From Palsa-1392 sp036490335 (GTDB taxonomy: Bacteria > Verrucomicrobiota > Verrucomicrobiia > Chthoniobacterales > UBA10450), in contig DASXEB010000022.1 of the NCBI GenBank assembly GCA_036490335.1, positions 62,001 through 126,000 on the forward strand: 64,000 nucleotides of DNA, in the 5' to 3' direction. Made by a program: the position numbers and the translations under genes. Under the pieces are notes generated by a model. It saw only the letters and a program-made list of their open reading frames with translations, was not told the DNA's origin and did no database searches. Below, one piece after another: positions 21,553 to 31,027 of this stretch. Within the stretch, counting starts at the first letter, position 1. Each line of letters begins with the position of its first letter.

Positions 21553-22833
21553 TTAGGCGACGGGGCGATGCTCGGACTGGAAGTTTCGGGTGATGAGCCG
21601 CGCGCCTTTGTTGAAGGTGAGGTAAGCCCAGGCCCATTGGAAGAGAACCGCGATGCGATTGCGGAAGCCGACGAGATACAAAACGTGAATGCAGAGCCAG
21701 GCGAGCCAGGCGGGAAATCCGCTGAAGTGGATGAAGTTCAAATCCGCGACCGCTTTGTTGCGGCCGATCGTGGCCATGCTGCCTTTGTTCCAATAGTGGA
21801 AGGTCTGCGGTTTCGCGCCGGCGATCATGTGCAGGATGTTGTGCGCGGCGTGCCGGCCCTGCTGGATCGCGACGGGCGAGACGCCGGGGAGTGGTTTGCT
21901 GTCGTTAGGCGGAGTGAAGTTGGCGAGGTCGCCGATCACTTGAATTTCCGGATGGCCAGGGATGGTGAGGTCGTCGTTTACGACGACGCGGCCGGCGCGA
22001 TCGGTCGGCGCGCCTAACGAACTGCCGACAGGCGAGGCGTGGTTGCCCGCGGCCCAGATTTTCACCCGGCAGGGAATGAACTCGCCCTCTACTTCGAGAC
22101 CGTTCTCGGTCAGGTTGGTCGCGTGCACGCCGGTGCGGACTTCGACCCGGAGTTGCTGCAATTGTTTGAGCGCGCTCGCGGATAAATCTTCCGGGAATCC
22201 CGACAAGACGCGCTTCTCGCCTTCGATCAGAATGACGCGCGACTTCGAGGGATCGATGTGGCGGAAATCTTTCGCCAAAGTTTTGCGCGCGATCTCCGCG
22301 ATCGCACCCGCCATTTCGACGCCGGTCGGTCCGCCGCCGATGATGACGAAGTTCATCGCGGCCGCGCGCGCGGCGGGATCGTCGGTTTTTTCGGCGAATT
22401 CAAACGCGAGCAAAATGCGGCGGCGAATCTCGACCGCGTCTTCAAGACTCTTCAGACCGGGCGCAAGTTTTTCCCATTCGTCGTGGCCGAAATAGGAATG
22501 GCGCGCGCCGGTGGCGACGACGAGGTAATCGTAGGGCCATTCGTGCTCCATGGTGCGGACGAGGCGCGCGTCGACGTCGACCGATTGCACGTCGCCGAGG
22601 ATGACTTCGATGTTTTCGAACCGGCTGAGAATGCCGCGAATCGGCGCGGCGATGTCGGCCGGTGAAAGCGCCGCGGTCGCGACCTGGTAAAGGAGCGGCT
22701 GGAAGAGGTGGTAGTTGGTGCGGTCGAGAACGGTGACGCGAAGCGGTTTGTTGCCGAAATGTTTGGCGGCTTCGAGACCGCCGAAACCCGCCCCGATGAT
22801 GATGACGCGCGGATCTTTTGCGGCTGCTTCCAT
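21553..22833 (-). CDS. ndh: Type II NADH dehydrogenase (NAD(P)/FAD-dependent oxidoreductase)
   Basis: 426 residues. It oxidises NADH and passes electrons to quinone at the inner membrane without proton pumping. The FAD-binding motif VIIIGAGFGGLEAAKHFG is near residue 10 and the NADH-binding motif FVIIGGGPTGVEMAGAIAEIA near 165. The ATG-like segment VIGDLANF...LPGVSPVAIQQGRHAA near 310 binds FAD. The C-terminal 60 residues (FPAWLAWLCIHVLYLVGF) are hydrophobic and fit membrane attachment. The stop TAA lies in a TCGTTAGGC motif, and panE follows after 9 bases. Confidence 0.95.
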   Translation of the reverse strand: MEAAAKDPRVIIIGAGFGGLEAAKHFGNKPLRVTVLDRTNYHLFQPLLYQVATAALSPADIAAPIRGILSRFENIEVILGDVQSVDVDARLVRTMEHEWPYDYLVVATGARHSYFGHDEWEKLAPGLKSLEDAVEIRRRILLAFEFAEKTDDPAARAAAMNFVIIGGGPTGVEMAGAIAEIARKTLAKDFRHIDPSKSRVILIEGEKRVLSGFPEDLSASALKQLQQLRVEVRTGVHATNLTENGLEVEGEFIPCRVKIWAAGNHASPVGSSLGAPTDRAGRVVVNDDLTIPGHPEIQVIGDLANFTPPNDSKPLPGVSPVAIQQGRHAAHNILHMIAGAKPQTFHYWNKGSMATIGRNKAVADLNFIHFSGFPAWLAWLCIHVLYLVGFRNRIAVLFQWAWAYLTFNKGARLITRNFQSEHRPVA

Positions 22834-22919
22834 CGCGAAACGTGCGCGAGATTGCGCGATTCGGCAAAGCGGGAAAATCGGTTGTCAGCCGCGGGAAGCG
22901 CCTCTATCTTCCGCGCCTT

Positions 22920-23129
22920 ATGCCGAAGTCGATCGCGCGCCGCAAAACGAAGAAGGCCGTTGCCAAACGATTCAAGATCACGGGCACGGGAAAGGTCATG
23001 CGCTCGCACGCGACGCGGCGGCATTTGCTCTCGGCGAAAAACGCGAAGCGCAAACGGCAGCTCGCGAAATCGGCGGTGGTCGATAAGACCGACGTCTATC
23101 GAATCAAGTCGAATCTGCCCTTCGCCTGA
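22920..23129 (+). CDS. rpmI: 50S ribosomal protein L35
   Basis: 69-residue basic protein from the ATG at 22920. The sequence MPKSIARRKTKKAVAKRFK, then ITGTGKVMRSHATRRHLLS and VYRIKSNLPFA, is standard L35. A longer in-frame reading adds 34 unrelated residues overlapping the divergent ndh 5' region and is rejected. Usually rpmI sits between infC and rplT; here neither neighbour is present, so it is an isolated ribosomal gene. Two motif copies follow it within 40 bases. Confidence 0.96.
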   Translation: MPKSIARRKTKKAVAKRFKITGTGKVMRSHATRRHLLSAKNAKRKRQLAKSAVVDKTDVYRIKSNLPFA

Positions 23130-23246
23130 CCTTCGGTTTTGTTTGCCTAACGAATCGCGGAGAATCGCCTAACGAATTCGGCGAAGCATCGGCCGCGCGC
23201 GAAATCCTTGACGTTTGTCGCGTTCTCATTCACAAACGAACGCTCG

Positions 23247-24209
23247 ATGCATCACACTCTTCCTTTTCGCTTCCGTTTTGGCCTAACGATCGTCCTTTTC
23301 GCCTGCCTCGCGGCTGCGAGCAACGCGCGCGCGCAGCAGGCCAACGCGCAGGATCGCGCCAACCTTCTGCAAAACCAGGCGACCGCGCAGCCGAGCGGCT
23401 ATGGCACCGCGAATGGCGTGGACCAAAATTACGCCGCGGCCAGCCCGAACGATTCCGATCTCGGCGAGCAGGCGATCCTGAAACGAGTCGAAAGTTATCA
23501 GCCGTTCACGCTCGAGATCGGCTGCCCGATTTACTACACGTCAAACGTCGCGCTCGTGAATCACGGGCCGGTCGATGATGTCATCATCGCGCCGGTCGTG
23601 GGCGTGACTTACGCACCGAAATTCAGCAAGACGCTTTACGGCGAGTTCACGCTCCGGCAGCAATTTTTCTACTACAATCAATACAGCGGTTTCAACTTTG
23701 CGAGCTTCGACGCGCTCGCCGGCATCGACTACTACGTGCCGCGCTGGAACAATCTCGCCTTGCGCGCGAACATCGATTACAACCGGCTCACCGGCACGAG
23801 CAACTTCGACGATTTCTTTTCGAATTACGCGCTCCAGTTCAGCGCGGAGATGCCGTTCCCGATCGGGCGCGCGCAACAGATTTCCGTCGGCACCGATGCG
23901 AGCATCAGTCTTTACGCGTATCCGACGCCGCCGCGGCGAAACGATTTCAGCGCCTACGTCGGTTACGCGGTCAATCTGAGCCGTTCGTTTTCGATCGACG
24001 CCGCGGCGCGAGTGGTTTTGCGGCCGTACGATTCCGGCGGCCGGGTTGACGTGAGCGAAATCCTGGCGCTGAGCGCGAACTATCGCATTCGCGATTATCT
24101 GACCCTGAGCGCGATTCTGACTTACGTCGCGAATCAATCGAACCACAGCGTGTTCGATTACGACGTGTTCAACAGCGGCGGAGCGGTGGCGCTGACCTGG
24201 AAATTTTAG
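23247..24209 (+). CDS. Outer-membrane beta-barrel protein
   Basis: 320 residues from the ATG at 23247 (MHHTLPFRFRFG), preferred because it opens a good signal peptide (LTIVLFACLAAASNARAQQ) that a start 39 bases earlier would spoil. The mature protein has alternating aromatic/polar strands (YGEFTLRQQFFYYNQYSGF, LAGIDYYVPRWNNLALRANIDYN), consistent with a barrel of roughly a dozen strands. It ends in VALTWKF, a C-terminal Phe as expected of BAM substrates. I do not recognise a specific family. It sits just upstream of the giant FecR-domain gene and may work with it at the cell surface, which is inference. Confidence 0.75.
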   Translation: MHHTLPFRFRFGLTIVLFACLAAASNARAQQANAQDRANLLQNQATAQPSGYGTANGVDQNYAAASPNDSDLGEQAILKRVESYQPFTLEIGCPIYYTSNVALVNHGPVDDVIIAPVVGVTYAPKFSKTLYGEFTLRQQFFYYNQYSGFNFASFDALAGIDYYVPRWNNLALRANIDYNRLTGTSNFDDFFSNYALQFSAEMPFPIGRAQQISVGTDASISLYAYPTPPRRNDFSAYVGYAVNLSRSFSIDAAARVVLRPYDSGGRVDVSEILALSANYRIRDYLTLSAILTYVANQSNHSVFDYDVFNSGGAVALTWKF

Positions 24210-24285
24210 CCGGGTCGAAAAAAATTGCCCGGCGATCAAGGCTCGGTTTGTCCCGGCATTCTCGCGCTTCTTCCGCACTCGGAGC

Positions 24286-24338
24286 TTGACGGACAGCGCG
24301 CAAAACTGATAGACATGACGGCGAAATCTGATTTCGCC
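24286..24338 (+). promoter_or_regulatory. Candidate promoter and leader hairpin of the first FecR-domain gene
   Basis: TTGACG at 24286-24291 precedes a weak -10 (GATAGA or TAGACA, 16-18 bases away). A perfect hairpin GGCGAAAT-CTG-ATTTCGCC follows at 24320-24338 in the predicted 5' leader. The second FecR gene has a matching AGCTTGACG element at the same relative place (30955), suggesting shared promoters. Confidence 0.4.
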
Positions 24339-24402
24339 GCTAAAATACGGGCGACGCGGAACACGCCCGAATTCTACGAAAGAATCCATTAGCGGTAAGA
24401 CT

Positions 24403-27400
24403 GTGAAGCATTTTATTTTTGATCAAAACCATCGCCTAACGACCGCGACGCGCTCGCGGCTTGCGGCTTCCTTGTCGGTCCTCCTGCTCGTCGGCGCCGG
24501 GATTTTCTCCGCGCGGGCGACGCAATTGAAGGACGCGCACGTCACCCAGATCGTGCACGATGTGAAACTGCTCCCGTCCCAGGCGGCGCCGCGGCCGGCG
24601 GCGGTCAGCGATGAAGTCCGCGACGGTACGGGCGTGCGCACGGGCGTCGATTCGCGCGCGGAACTGACTTTCACCGACCTGACCCTGACGCGGCTCGGCG
24701 CAAATACGATTTTTAGTTTCAACGAAGGAACGCGCAACCTCGAGCTCAGCGGCGGCGCGATGCTTTTGCGGGTGCCGAAAAATGCCGGCGGCGCGCAGAT
24801 CAAGACCGCGGCGGTGACGGCGGCGATCACGGGCACGACGATCATGCTCGAATACCATCCCGACGCTTACATCAAATTCATCGTGCTCGAAGGCACCGGG
24901 CGAATGTTCCGCAATGACAAGATCGGCGAGTCCGTGCTCGTGCACGCGGGGCAGATGTTGATCGTGAATCCGAAGGGCAAAGGACTTCCCGACCCCGTAG
25001 ATGTCGATGTGAAACGGCTGATGGAGACTTCACATCTGATTACCGATTTCGGGCCGCTGCCGAGCACCGATCTGATCACGCGGGAAATCGCGACGCAGAC
25101 GAAGGCGAAAAGCTCGGGCGGCTTGGTGGAGACGAACCTTGTTATTTTCGGCGGTGGCACGGCGGTCTCGCTGGTCGATCCGACACAAACCAACCTCGTC
25201 GACCAGGCAAACGACAATACGCAACATAATAGCCGGACCCAAAGCGGCAGTTCTTCCGAGACCGCGCCAACTCCGCCGCCGCCAACTCCCACGCCCACGC
25301 CCACCGCGACGCCGACGGTGACTCCAAGTCCTACCGTAACACCTACTGTAACTCCGACGCCGACGATTACACCGACCCCGACAGTTACTCCGACGCCAAC
25401 AATTACTCCAACTCCGACCGTCACTCCGACGCCCACGCCGACGCCGACGATTACTCCAACCCCCACGCCGACGATCACGCCGACACCAACCCCACCGATG
25501 CAATCGACCTACAACGGCGGCAACGGCAACTGGAGCGATCCGAACAGTTGGACGCCGGCAGTCGTGCCTAACAATGGCAATCAGGACGCCGACTACGATG
25601 TCAGCTTCGCCGGCGGCACACTCACTCAGGACATCGTCGACGGCGTGACGATCAACCAACTCTTCATGAGCGGCGGCACACTCATCCTCGCCAACCCGCT
25701 CACTCTCGACGTCGGCCTCGAGTTCAGCGGCGGCAGCATCATCTCAGGCACTCTGAACGTCGCAGGCAGCAGCACGCAGTCGGCGACAATGGGCGTCAAC
25801 AACACCACGATCAACAACTCCGGGACTTACGACATCACCTTCCCGGGCGGCGACGCTTTCAGCGGCGGCGGCTCGGTTTTCAATAACTCCGGCACCCTCA
25901 CGGCCCACGCCACCGACGGGACGGTCAACTTTGACATTCCGCTCAATAACACCGGCACGGTCTCGGCCGAGTTCGGCACTTTTGTTCTGAGCGCGGGCGG
26001 CACGCTCTCCGGCACCGCCTCCGCGGAGGAGGGCGCGATGCTTGAGTTCGGCAGTAACTTTACGATCACCGACGGCGCGCAATTTTCCGGCGACGGCACG
26101 GTCCAGTTCAATAACAACACCTCGACCACCTTCTCCGGCACGATCGTCAACAACGGCAACGTCCTGATCGATTCGCTCGGCAATTACACCGACTTCGTCC
26201 TCAACGGGGACGTGACGTTCAGCGGCTCCGGAGTCCTCACCTTCATGGACCACGCTCGCATCCGCGGAAGCGGCACCTTTACGAACGCCGGCAATACCAT
26301 CAACGGCTGGACCAGCGGCGGCAGTTTTGGCAACAACGAAATCGGCATCGTCAACCAGACCGGCGGGGTGATCGACGCCAACAGTGAAGGCCTTTCCTTG
26401 AACGTCGATCCGGCGAGCGATCCCGGCCTGACGAACACAGGTGTGATGGAGGCGAGCGACGGCGGCATCCTCGTCCTCAACGGCAATGGCGGCGGCGGAT
26501 TCAACAACACCGGCGGCACCATCACCGCGCTCGACAGTTCGCAGGTGCAGTTGACCAACGGCGCGGTCGTCACCGGCGGCATCTTCAGCACCGTTGGCAG
26601 CGGGACGATCAACGTCGTCAACAGCGCCACGCTCGTTTCCGTGACCAACACCGGCACCTTCGTTGGAAACAACAACAGCAGCACGACCGTCGTCGGCACC
26701 CTCACCAACAGCGGGAGTTTCGTTCTCGCCTCGGCCGGCAATTATACCGACCTCCTCCTCACGGACGACGTCACGCTCGATGGCGGCGGCACTATTTCGC
26801 TCGTCAATGCCGACCGCATCCGCGGCACCGGCACTTTGACCAACGTCGATAACATCATCGAGGGCGAGACGAGCAATACCGGCGGTCTCGGGTATAACGA
26901 AATCGGCCTGATCAACGAAGCCAGTGGCCTGATCGACGCCAACGTCGCGGGCCTGCCTCTCGTGGTCGACCCGAACGCCAGCGCCGGCATGATCAACCGG
27001 GGAACGATGGAAGCCAGCAACGGCGGCATTCTTTTCCTCACCGGCAACGGCGGCGGCGGCATCGACAACACCGGCGGCTCCATCCTCGCCCTCGACGGAT
27101 CGAGCGTGCAGCTCACCGCCGGCATTGTCATCACGGGAGGAATCCTGAATACGGTCGGGAGCGGCGCCATTCACAACATCAACGCCGCCACACTCGATTC
27201 GCTGACCAACTCCGGCACGTTCATCGCCGACAACAACACCACCACTTATCTCACCGGCACGATCACCGACACCGGCAGCATTACGATGAACTCCACCGGC
27301 AATTACACCGACCTCGTCGTCAATGCGGACGTGACCCTGACCGGCGGAAGCACCCTGACTCTGGCCAACGCCGCCCGGGTCCTCGGCAGCGGCACGCTCT

Positions 27401-30400
27401 ACATCGGCGGCAGCGATGGCGAAGCCTTCACCGTCGAAGGCGAGACCAGCAACAGCGGCGGCTTCGGCTACAACCAGCTTGCCATCGTCAACCGCTCCGG
27501 CGGCTTGATCGACGCCAACCAAACCAACAGCAACGGCGTCGGCCTCAATCTCGTGGTCGATCCCCGGTCCGGCGGCGACGTGACCAACCTCGGCACGATG
27601 GAAGCGAGCGCCGGCGGCATCCTCCTTCTCACCGGCAATGGCGGCGGCGTCTTCAACAACGCCGGCGGCCTGATCGAAGCCCTCACCGGCTCCCAGGTGC
27701 AGTTGACCGCCGGTGCGACGATCAACAACGGCACCATCACGACCGCCGGCACCGGCCAGTTCGTCAACCTCGACTCAGCGACCCTCAACACGCTCACCCT
27801 GATCGGCGCCTTCAACGCCAATAATAACACCACCACAACCCTCGTCGGCACCATCACCAACGAGGGAGTCATCTCCATCAATTCCTCCGGCAACTACACC
27901 GATCTCTTGTTGAGCGGTAACGTCACCCTCACCGGCGGCGGCACGATCAACATCACCAATGCGGGCCGCATCCGCGGCAGCGGCATCCTCACGAACACCA
28001 ACAACCTCATCCAAGGCGACACCAGTAACTCCGGCAGCATCGGCAACAACGAAATCGGCATCATCAATCAGGCCGCCGGCCTCATCAACGCCAACAACAG
28101 CGGGTTCCTCATGCTGATCGATCCCGACTCCGGCGACGGCCTCGTCAACCACGGCCTGATCGAAGCGAGCAACGGCGGCATCCTCGAACTCACGGGCAAC
28201 GGCGGCGGCACCTTCACCAACACCGGCGCAACCATCACCGCCCTCAACGGCTCGACCGTCCGGTTGACCTCCGGGGCCACTCTGATCGGCGGCACCTTGA
28301 GCACCGTCGGCACCGGCCAGTTCGTCAATCTCGACACCACCACCCTCACCTCGCTGACCAACGCCGGCACCTTCGTCGCCAACAACAACACGACCACCAT
28401 CCTCAACGGCACGATCAACAACACTGGCACCATCTCCCTCAATTCCGTCGCCAACTACACCGACCTTTTCCTCGCGTCGAACGTCACCCTGACCGGCGGC
28501 GGCACGATCAACCTCACTGTTGCCGACCGCATTCGCGGCAGCAGCGGACTCATCCTCACCAACAGCAACAACCTTATCCAGGGCGACACCAACAACTCCG
28601 GCAGCATCGGCAACAACGAAATCGGCATCGTCAATCAGGCCGCCGGCGTCATCAACGCCAACAACAGCGGCCTCGTCCTGCTGATCGACCCCGACTCCGG
28701 CGACGGCCTCGTCAACCAGGGCCTGATCGAAGCCAGCAACGGCGGCATCCTCCGGCTCACCGGCAACGGCGGCGGCGCCTTCACCAACACCGGCGCGACG
28801 ATCGAGGCCCTCACCGGCTCGACCGTGCAACTGACCAACGGCGCCAATCTCATCGGCGGCACCCTCAGCACCGTCGGCACCGGCCAGTTTCTCAACCTCG
28901 ACAGCGCCACCCTCACCTCCCTGACCAACGCCGGCGCCTTCGTCGCCAACAACAATACCACCACGACCCTCGTCGGCACGATCAACAACACCGGCAGCAT
29001 CTCCATCAACGGCCCCGACAACTTCACCGATCTCTACATCAGCGGGAACGTCACCCTCACTGGCAGCGGCGTCATCAACCTGACCGGCAGCGCCCGCCTC
29101 CGCGGCACCGGCATCCTGACCAACGCCGGCAACACCATCCAGGGCTCCGGCCTGATCGGGAACAACGAAATCGGCATCGTCAATCAGGCCACCGGCGTGA
29201 TCGACGCCAACGCCGCCAGCCTCGCTCTCACCCTCGATCCCGACAGCGTCGACGGCCTCGTCAACGCCGGCACGATGGAAGCAACCAACGATGGCGTCCT
29301 CGAACTCACCGGCAACGGCAACGGCAGCTTCACCAATAACCGAAACATCGAAGCCGACAGCGGCGGCCTCGTCCAGCTCGACAGCGGCGCCACCCTCGCC
29401 AATAACGCCGTCATCACCGCCGGCGCCGGCGGCGGCGTGGACCTGAACGGCACCGTCACCGGAGCGGGCGCGCTTCTCATGGGCGGCGGCACCATGACGA
29501 TCAACGGCAGCACGAGCGTGGACGACGTCATCGGCGTCTCCGGCGAGCTCGACATCGGCGCCAACGGCAACCTCACCGCCACCGGCGGCCTCGACTTCGA
29601 AGGCGTGAACGGCGGGGCCGGTGGCAGCCTCACCCTCACCGGCCCCTCTCTCAGCTTCGCCAACGGCGAGGACGCGATCAACGGCGCGAATTTCAACGGC
29701 GGCAACGCCATCAACTCCAGCAACCCCGGCGGCGACGGCGGCACCCTCAACGCCATCGCCACCAGCGGCGACCTCGACGTCAACACCGACATCGAAGCCT
29801 CCACCGGCAACAACGGCGCCAACGTCACCACCGGCGGCACCGGCGGCAACGTCAACCTCACCGCCAACTCCGGCGAAGTTTCGGTCAACAACACCATCCA
29901 GGTCTCGCACGACGTCACCGGCCGCAAGAGCAAAGCCGGCGGCAGCATCGCCCTCAAGAGCGGCAAGGCCTCCGGCATCGCGATCAACATCAGCAGCACC
30001 GCCCAGCTCCTCGCCCTCCTCGACGCCGCCGCCCCCGGCCCCAGCGGGAAAATCGTCATCCAGGCCACCGCCACCACCGGCACGAGCGCGATCAACATCA
30101 GCGGCACGAGCGAAGCCGACCGCGGCACGATCGACGCCCGCAATTTCAACGACAGCGGCACCGTCAACCTGACCAACGCCAACCTCCATGCCGACACCGT
30201 CAAAGTCGCCGCCCTCGGCACCAACGGCGTCCTCCAGATCGGCGGCGGCAGCATCTCCGCCGACACCACCCTGCAACTTTACGCCCCGACCGGCAACGGC
30301 CAGGTCATCTTCGTCGGCAACGTCACCCTCAGCGGCACCTCGACCAAGAGCATCGCCGGCGACAGCGTCACGATCGAGAACGGCGTCCTCGTCAACGTCA

Positions 30401-30573
30401 GCGGCCCGGCCGCCTCCGTTTACGTCGATAAAAATGTCGGCGGAGGTTACAAAGCCAACTACACCGGCTTCGGCGGCGACGGCCAGACCACCGGCACCTT
30501 CACCGGCTCGGGCGCCAACGCCCCCCAGCCCTTGCAAAGCGCCCCGCCGCTCGGCAACCCCCCCGGCCACTAG
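24403..30573 (+). CDS. Giant exported FecR-domain protein with Pro/Thr linker and six long repeats
   Basis: 2056 residues, GTG start. Order: signal peptide (about 18-40); FecR-type domain (about 45-215, with FTDLTLTRLGANTIFSF and AAITGTTIMLEYHPDAYIKF); a linker rich in TPTPTIT (about 288-366); beta-helix-like Asn/Gly/Thr-rich sequence; then six repeats of about 187-197 residues marked by NYTDLxL...RIRGSGxLTN...NNEIGIVNQ (about 550-1670). It ends with a 230-residue domain shared with the gene at 31028, finishing ANYTGFGGDG...GANAPQPLQ. No C-terminal autotransporter barrel is visible. FecR domains elsewhere bind carbohydrate or peptidoglycan, or signal iron status. A large filamentous surface protein is likely. 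Apart from one motif copy in the signal peptide it lacks the GCCTAACGA 9-mer. Confidence 0.85.
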   Translation: MKHFIFDQNHRLTTATRSRLAASLSVLLLVGAGIFSARATQLKDAHVTQIVHDVKLLPSQAAPRPAAVSDEVRDGTGVRTGVDSRAELTFTDLTLTRLGANTIFSFNEGTRNLELSGGAMLLRVPKNAGGAQIKTAAVTAAITGTTIMLEYHPDAYIKFIVLEGTGRMFRNDKIGESVLVHAGQMLIVNPKGKGLPDPVDVDVKRLMETSHLITDFGPLPSTDLITREIATQTKAKSSGGLVETNLVIFGGGTAVSLVDPTQTNLVDQANDNTQHNSRTQSGSSSETAPTPPPPTPTPTPTATPTVTPSPTVTPTVTPTPTITPTPTVTPTPTITPTPTVTPTPTPTPTITPTPTPTITPTPTPPMQSTYNGGNGNWSDPNSWTPAVVPNNGNQDADYDVSFAGGTLTQDIVDGVTINQLFMSGGTLILANPLTLDVGLEFSGGSIISGTLNVAGSSTQSATMGVNNTTINNSGTYDITFPGGDAFSGGGSVFNNSGTLTAHATDGTVNFDIPLNNTGTVSAEFGTFVLSAGGTLSGTASAEEGAMLEFGSNFTITDGAQFSGDGTVQFNNNTSTTFSGTIVNNGNVLIDSLGNYTDFVLNGDVTFSGSGVLTFMDHARIRGSGTFTNAGNTINGWTSGGSFGNNEIGIVNQTGGVIDANSEGLSLNVDPASDPGLTNTGVMEASDGGILVLNGNGGGGFNNTGGTITALDSSQVQLTNGAVVTGGIFSTVGSGTINVVNSATLVSVTNTGTFVGNNNSSTTVVGTLTNSGSFVLASAGNYTDLLLTDDVTLDGGGTISLVNADRIRGTGTLTNVDNIIEGETSNTGGLGYNEIGLINEASGLIDANVAGLPLVVDPNASAGMINRGTMEASNGGILFLTGNGGGGIDNTGGSILALDGSSVQLTAGIVITGGILNTVGSGAIHNINAATLDSLTNSGTFIADNNTTTYLTGTITDTGSITMNSTGNYTDLVVNADVTLTGGSTLTLANAARVLGSGTLYIGGSDGEAFTVEGETSNSGGFGYNQLAIVNRSGGLIDANQTNSNGVGLNLVVDPRSGGDVTNLGTMEASAGGILLLTGNGGGVFNNAGGLIEALTGSQVQLTAGATINNGTITTAGTGQFVNLDSATLNTLTLIGAFNANNNTTTTLVGTITNEGVISINSSGNYTDLLLSGNVTLTGGGTINITNAGRIRGSGILTNTNNLIQGDTSNSGSIGNNEIGIINQAAGLINANNSGFLMLIDPDSGDGLVNHGLIEASNGGILELTGNGGGTFTNTGATITALNGSTVRLTSGATLIGGTLSTVGTGQFVNLDTTTLTSLTNAGTFVANNNTTTILNGTINNTGTISLNSVANYTDLFLASNVTLTGGGTINLTVADRIRGSSGLILTNSNNLIQGDTNNSGSIGNNEIGIVNQAAGVINANNSGLVLLIDPDSGDGLVNQGLIEASNGGILRLTGNGGGAFTNTGATIEALTGSTVQLTNGANLIGGTLSTVGTGQFLNLDSATLTSLTNAGAFVANNNTTTTLVGTINNTGSISINGPDNFTDLYISGNVTLTGSGVINLTGSARLRGTGILTNAGNTIQGSGLIGNNEIGIVNQATGVIDANAASLALTLDPDSVDGLVNAGTMEATNDGVLELTGNGNGSFTNNRNIEADSGGLVQLDSGATLANNAVITAGAGGGVDLNGTVTGAGALLMGGGTMTINGSTSVDDVIGVSGELDIGANGNLTATGGLDFEGVNGGAGGSLTLTGPSLSFANGEDAINGANFNGGNAINSSNPGGDGGTLNAIATSGDLDVNTDIEASTGNNGANVTTGGTGGNVNLTANSGEVSVNNTIQVSHDVTGRKSKAGGSIALKSGKASGIAINISSTAQLLALLDAAAPGPSGKIVIQATATTGTSAINISGTSEADRGTIDARNFNDSGTVNLTNANLHADTVKVAALGTNGVLQIGGGSISADTTLQLYAPTGNGQVIFVGNVTLSGTSTKSIAGDSVTIENGVLVNVSGPAASVYVDKNVGGGYKANYTGFGGDGQTTGTFTGSGANAPQPLQSAPPLGNPPGH

Positions 30574-30810
30574 TCCAGGCTCCCGGACGGAATCTCCGGC
30601 TTCCCGGACGGGATTCCAGGCTTCCCGGATGGCACTTGGGGGTTCCCGGCCGCCACCATTTGGCTTCCGGACGCCAGCATTTAGGCCCCGGACGCCATCC
30701 GGGGCCTTAGTCATGCCATCCGGGGACTCCATTTGGTTCCCGGGCGCCACCATTTGGTTCCCAGCCGCCACCATTTAGGCCCGGCGCGCCACCATTTAGG
30801 CCCCGGACGC
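30574..30810. repeat. Degenerate 21-bp tandem repeat
   Basis: Directly after the giant gene come about ten units of roughly 21 bases of the type GGCTTCCCGGACGGxATTCCA, drifting into TTTAGGCCCCGGACGCCA. The 7-residue periodicity explains the N-terminus of a long spurious antisense frame. It belongs to the same style of array as 19832-20083 and 61300-61440. Confidence 0.75.
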
Positions 30811-30848
30811 CATGAAGGGCCTTAATGACGGCACCCGCTCCGGCAATT

Positions 30849-30936
30849 TAAACCGCGAAGATCACGAAATTCACGAAGGATCGATCAATCAAAATCCTCT
30901 CCCTCCCCCTTCGTGCCCTTCGTGTCCCTCGTCGTG
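30849..30936. repeat. 'ACCACGAAGG' hairpin family, copy 2
   Basis: The left arm AACCGCGAAGATCACGAA and right arm CTTCGTGCCCTTCGTGTCC can pair around an AT-rich centre. The arms match those at 4342-4414 and 61551-61627. It lies between the two giant FecR genes, upstream of the second gene's promoter. Confidence 0.7.
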
Positions 30937-30956
30937 CAAACTTCCGCCCAAATAGC

Positions 30957-30986
30957 TTGACGCCCTCGCCACCGTTTTGCTAATCA
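30957..30986 (+). promoter_or_regulatory. Candidate promoter of the second FecR-domain gene
   Basis: TTGACG at 30957-30962 and TAATCA at 30981-30986 are separated by 18 bases. The preceding AGC is shared with the first FecR promoter (AGCTTGACG). Transcription would start near 30993, which argues against the in-frame TTG at 30977 as translation start. Confidence 0.45.
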
Positions 30987-31027
30987 TCCGCGAACCGCCG
31001 ATGACAAACTCCACAGCCGACCGCAAA

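Noticed and set aside
24210..24233. Terminator after the outer-membrane barrel gene
   Set aside because: GCCGGG/CCCGGC can pair around an A-rich loop, but no T run follows, so it is not a convincing intrinsic terminator.
25267..25500. Tandem repeat ACTCCGACGCC-type
   Set aside because: It is the coding sequence of the Thr-Pro linker of an exported protein, a common protein feature and not a separate DNA element.
25744..30774. Antisense open frames of 592 and 999 codons across the first FecR gene
   Set aside because: Same codon-bias effect, amplified by the six internal repeats and the 21-bp array.
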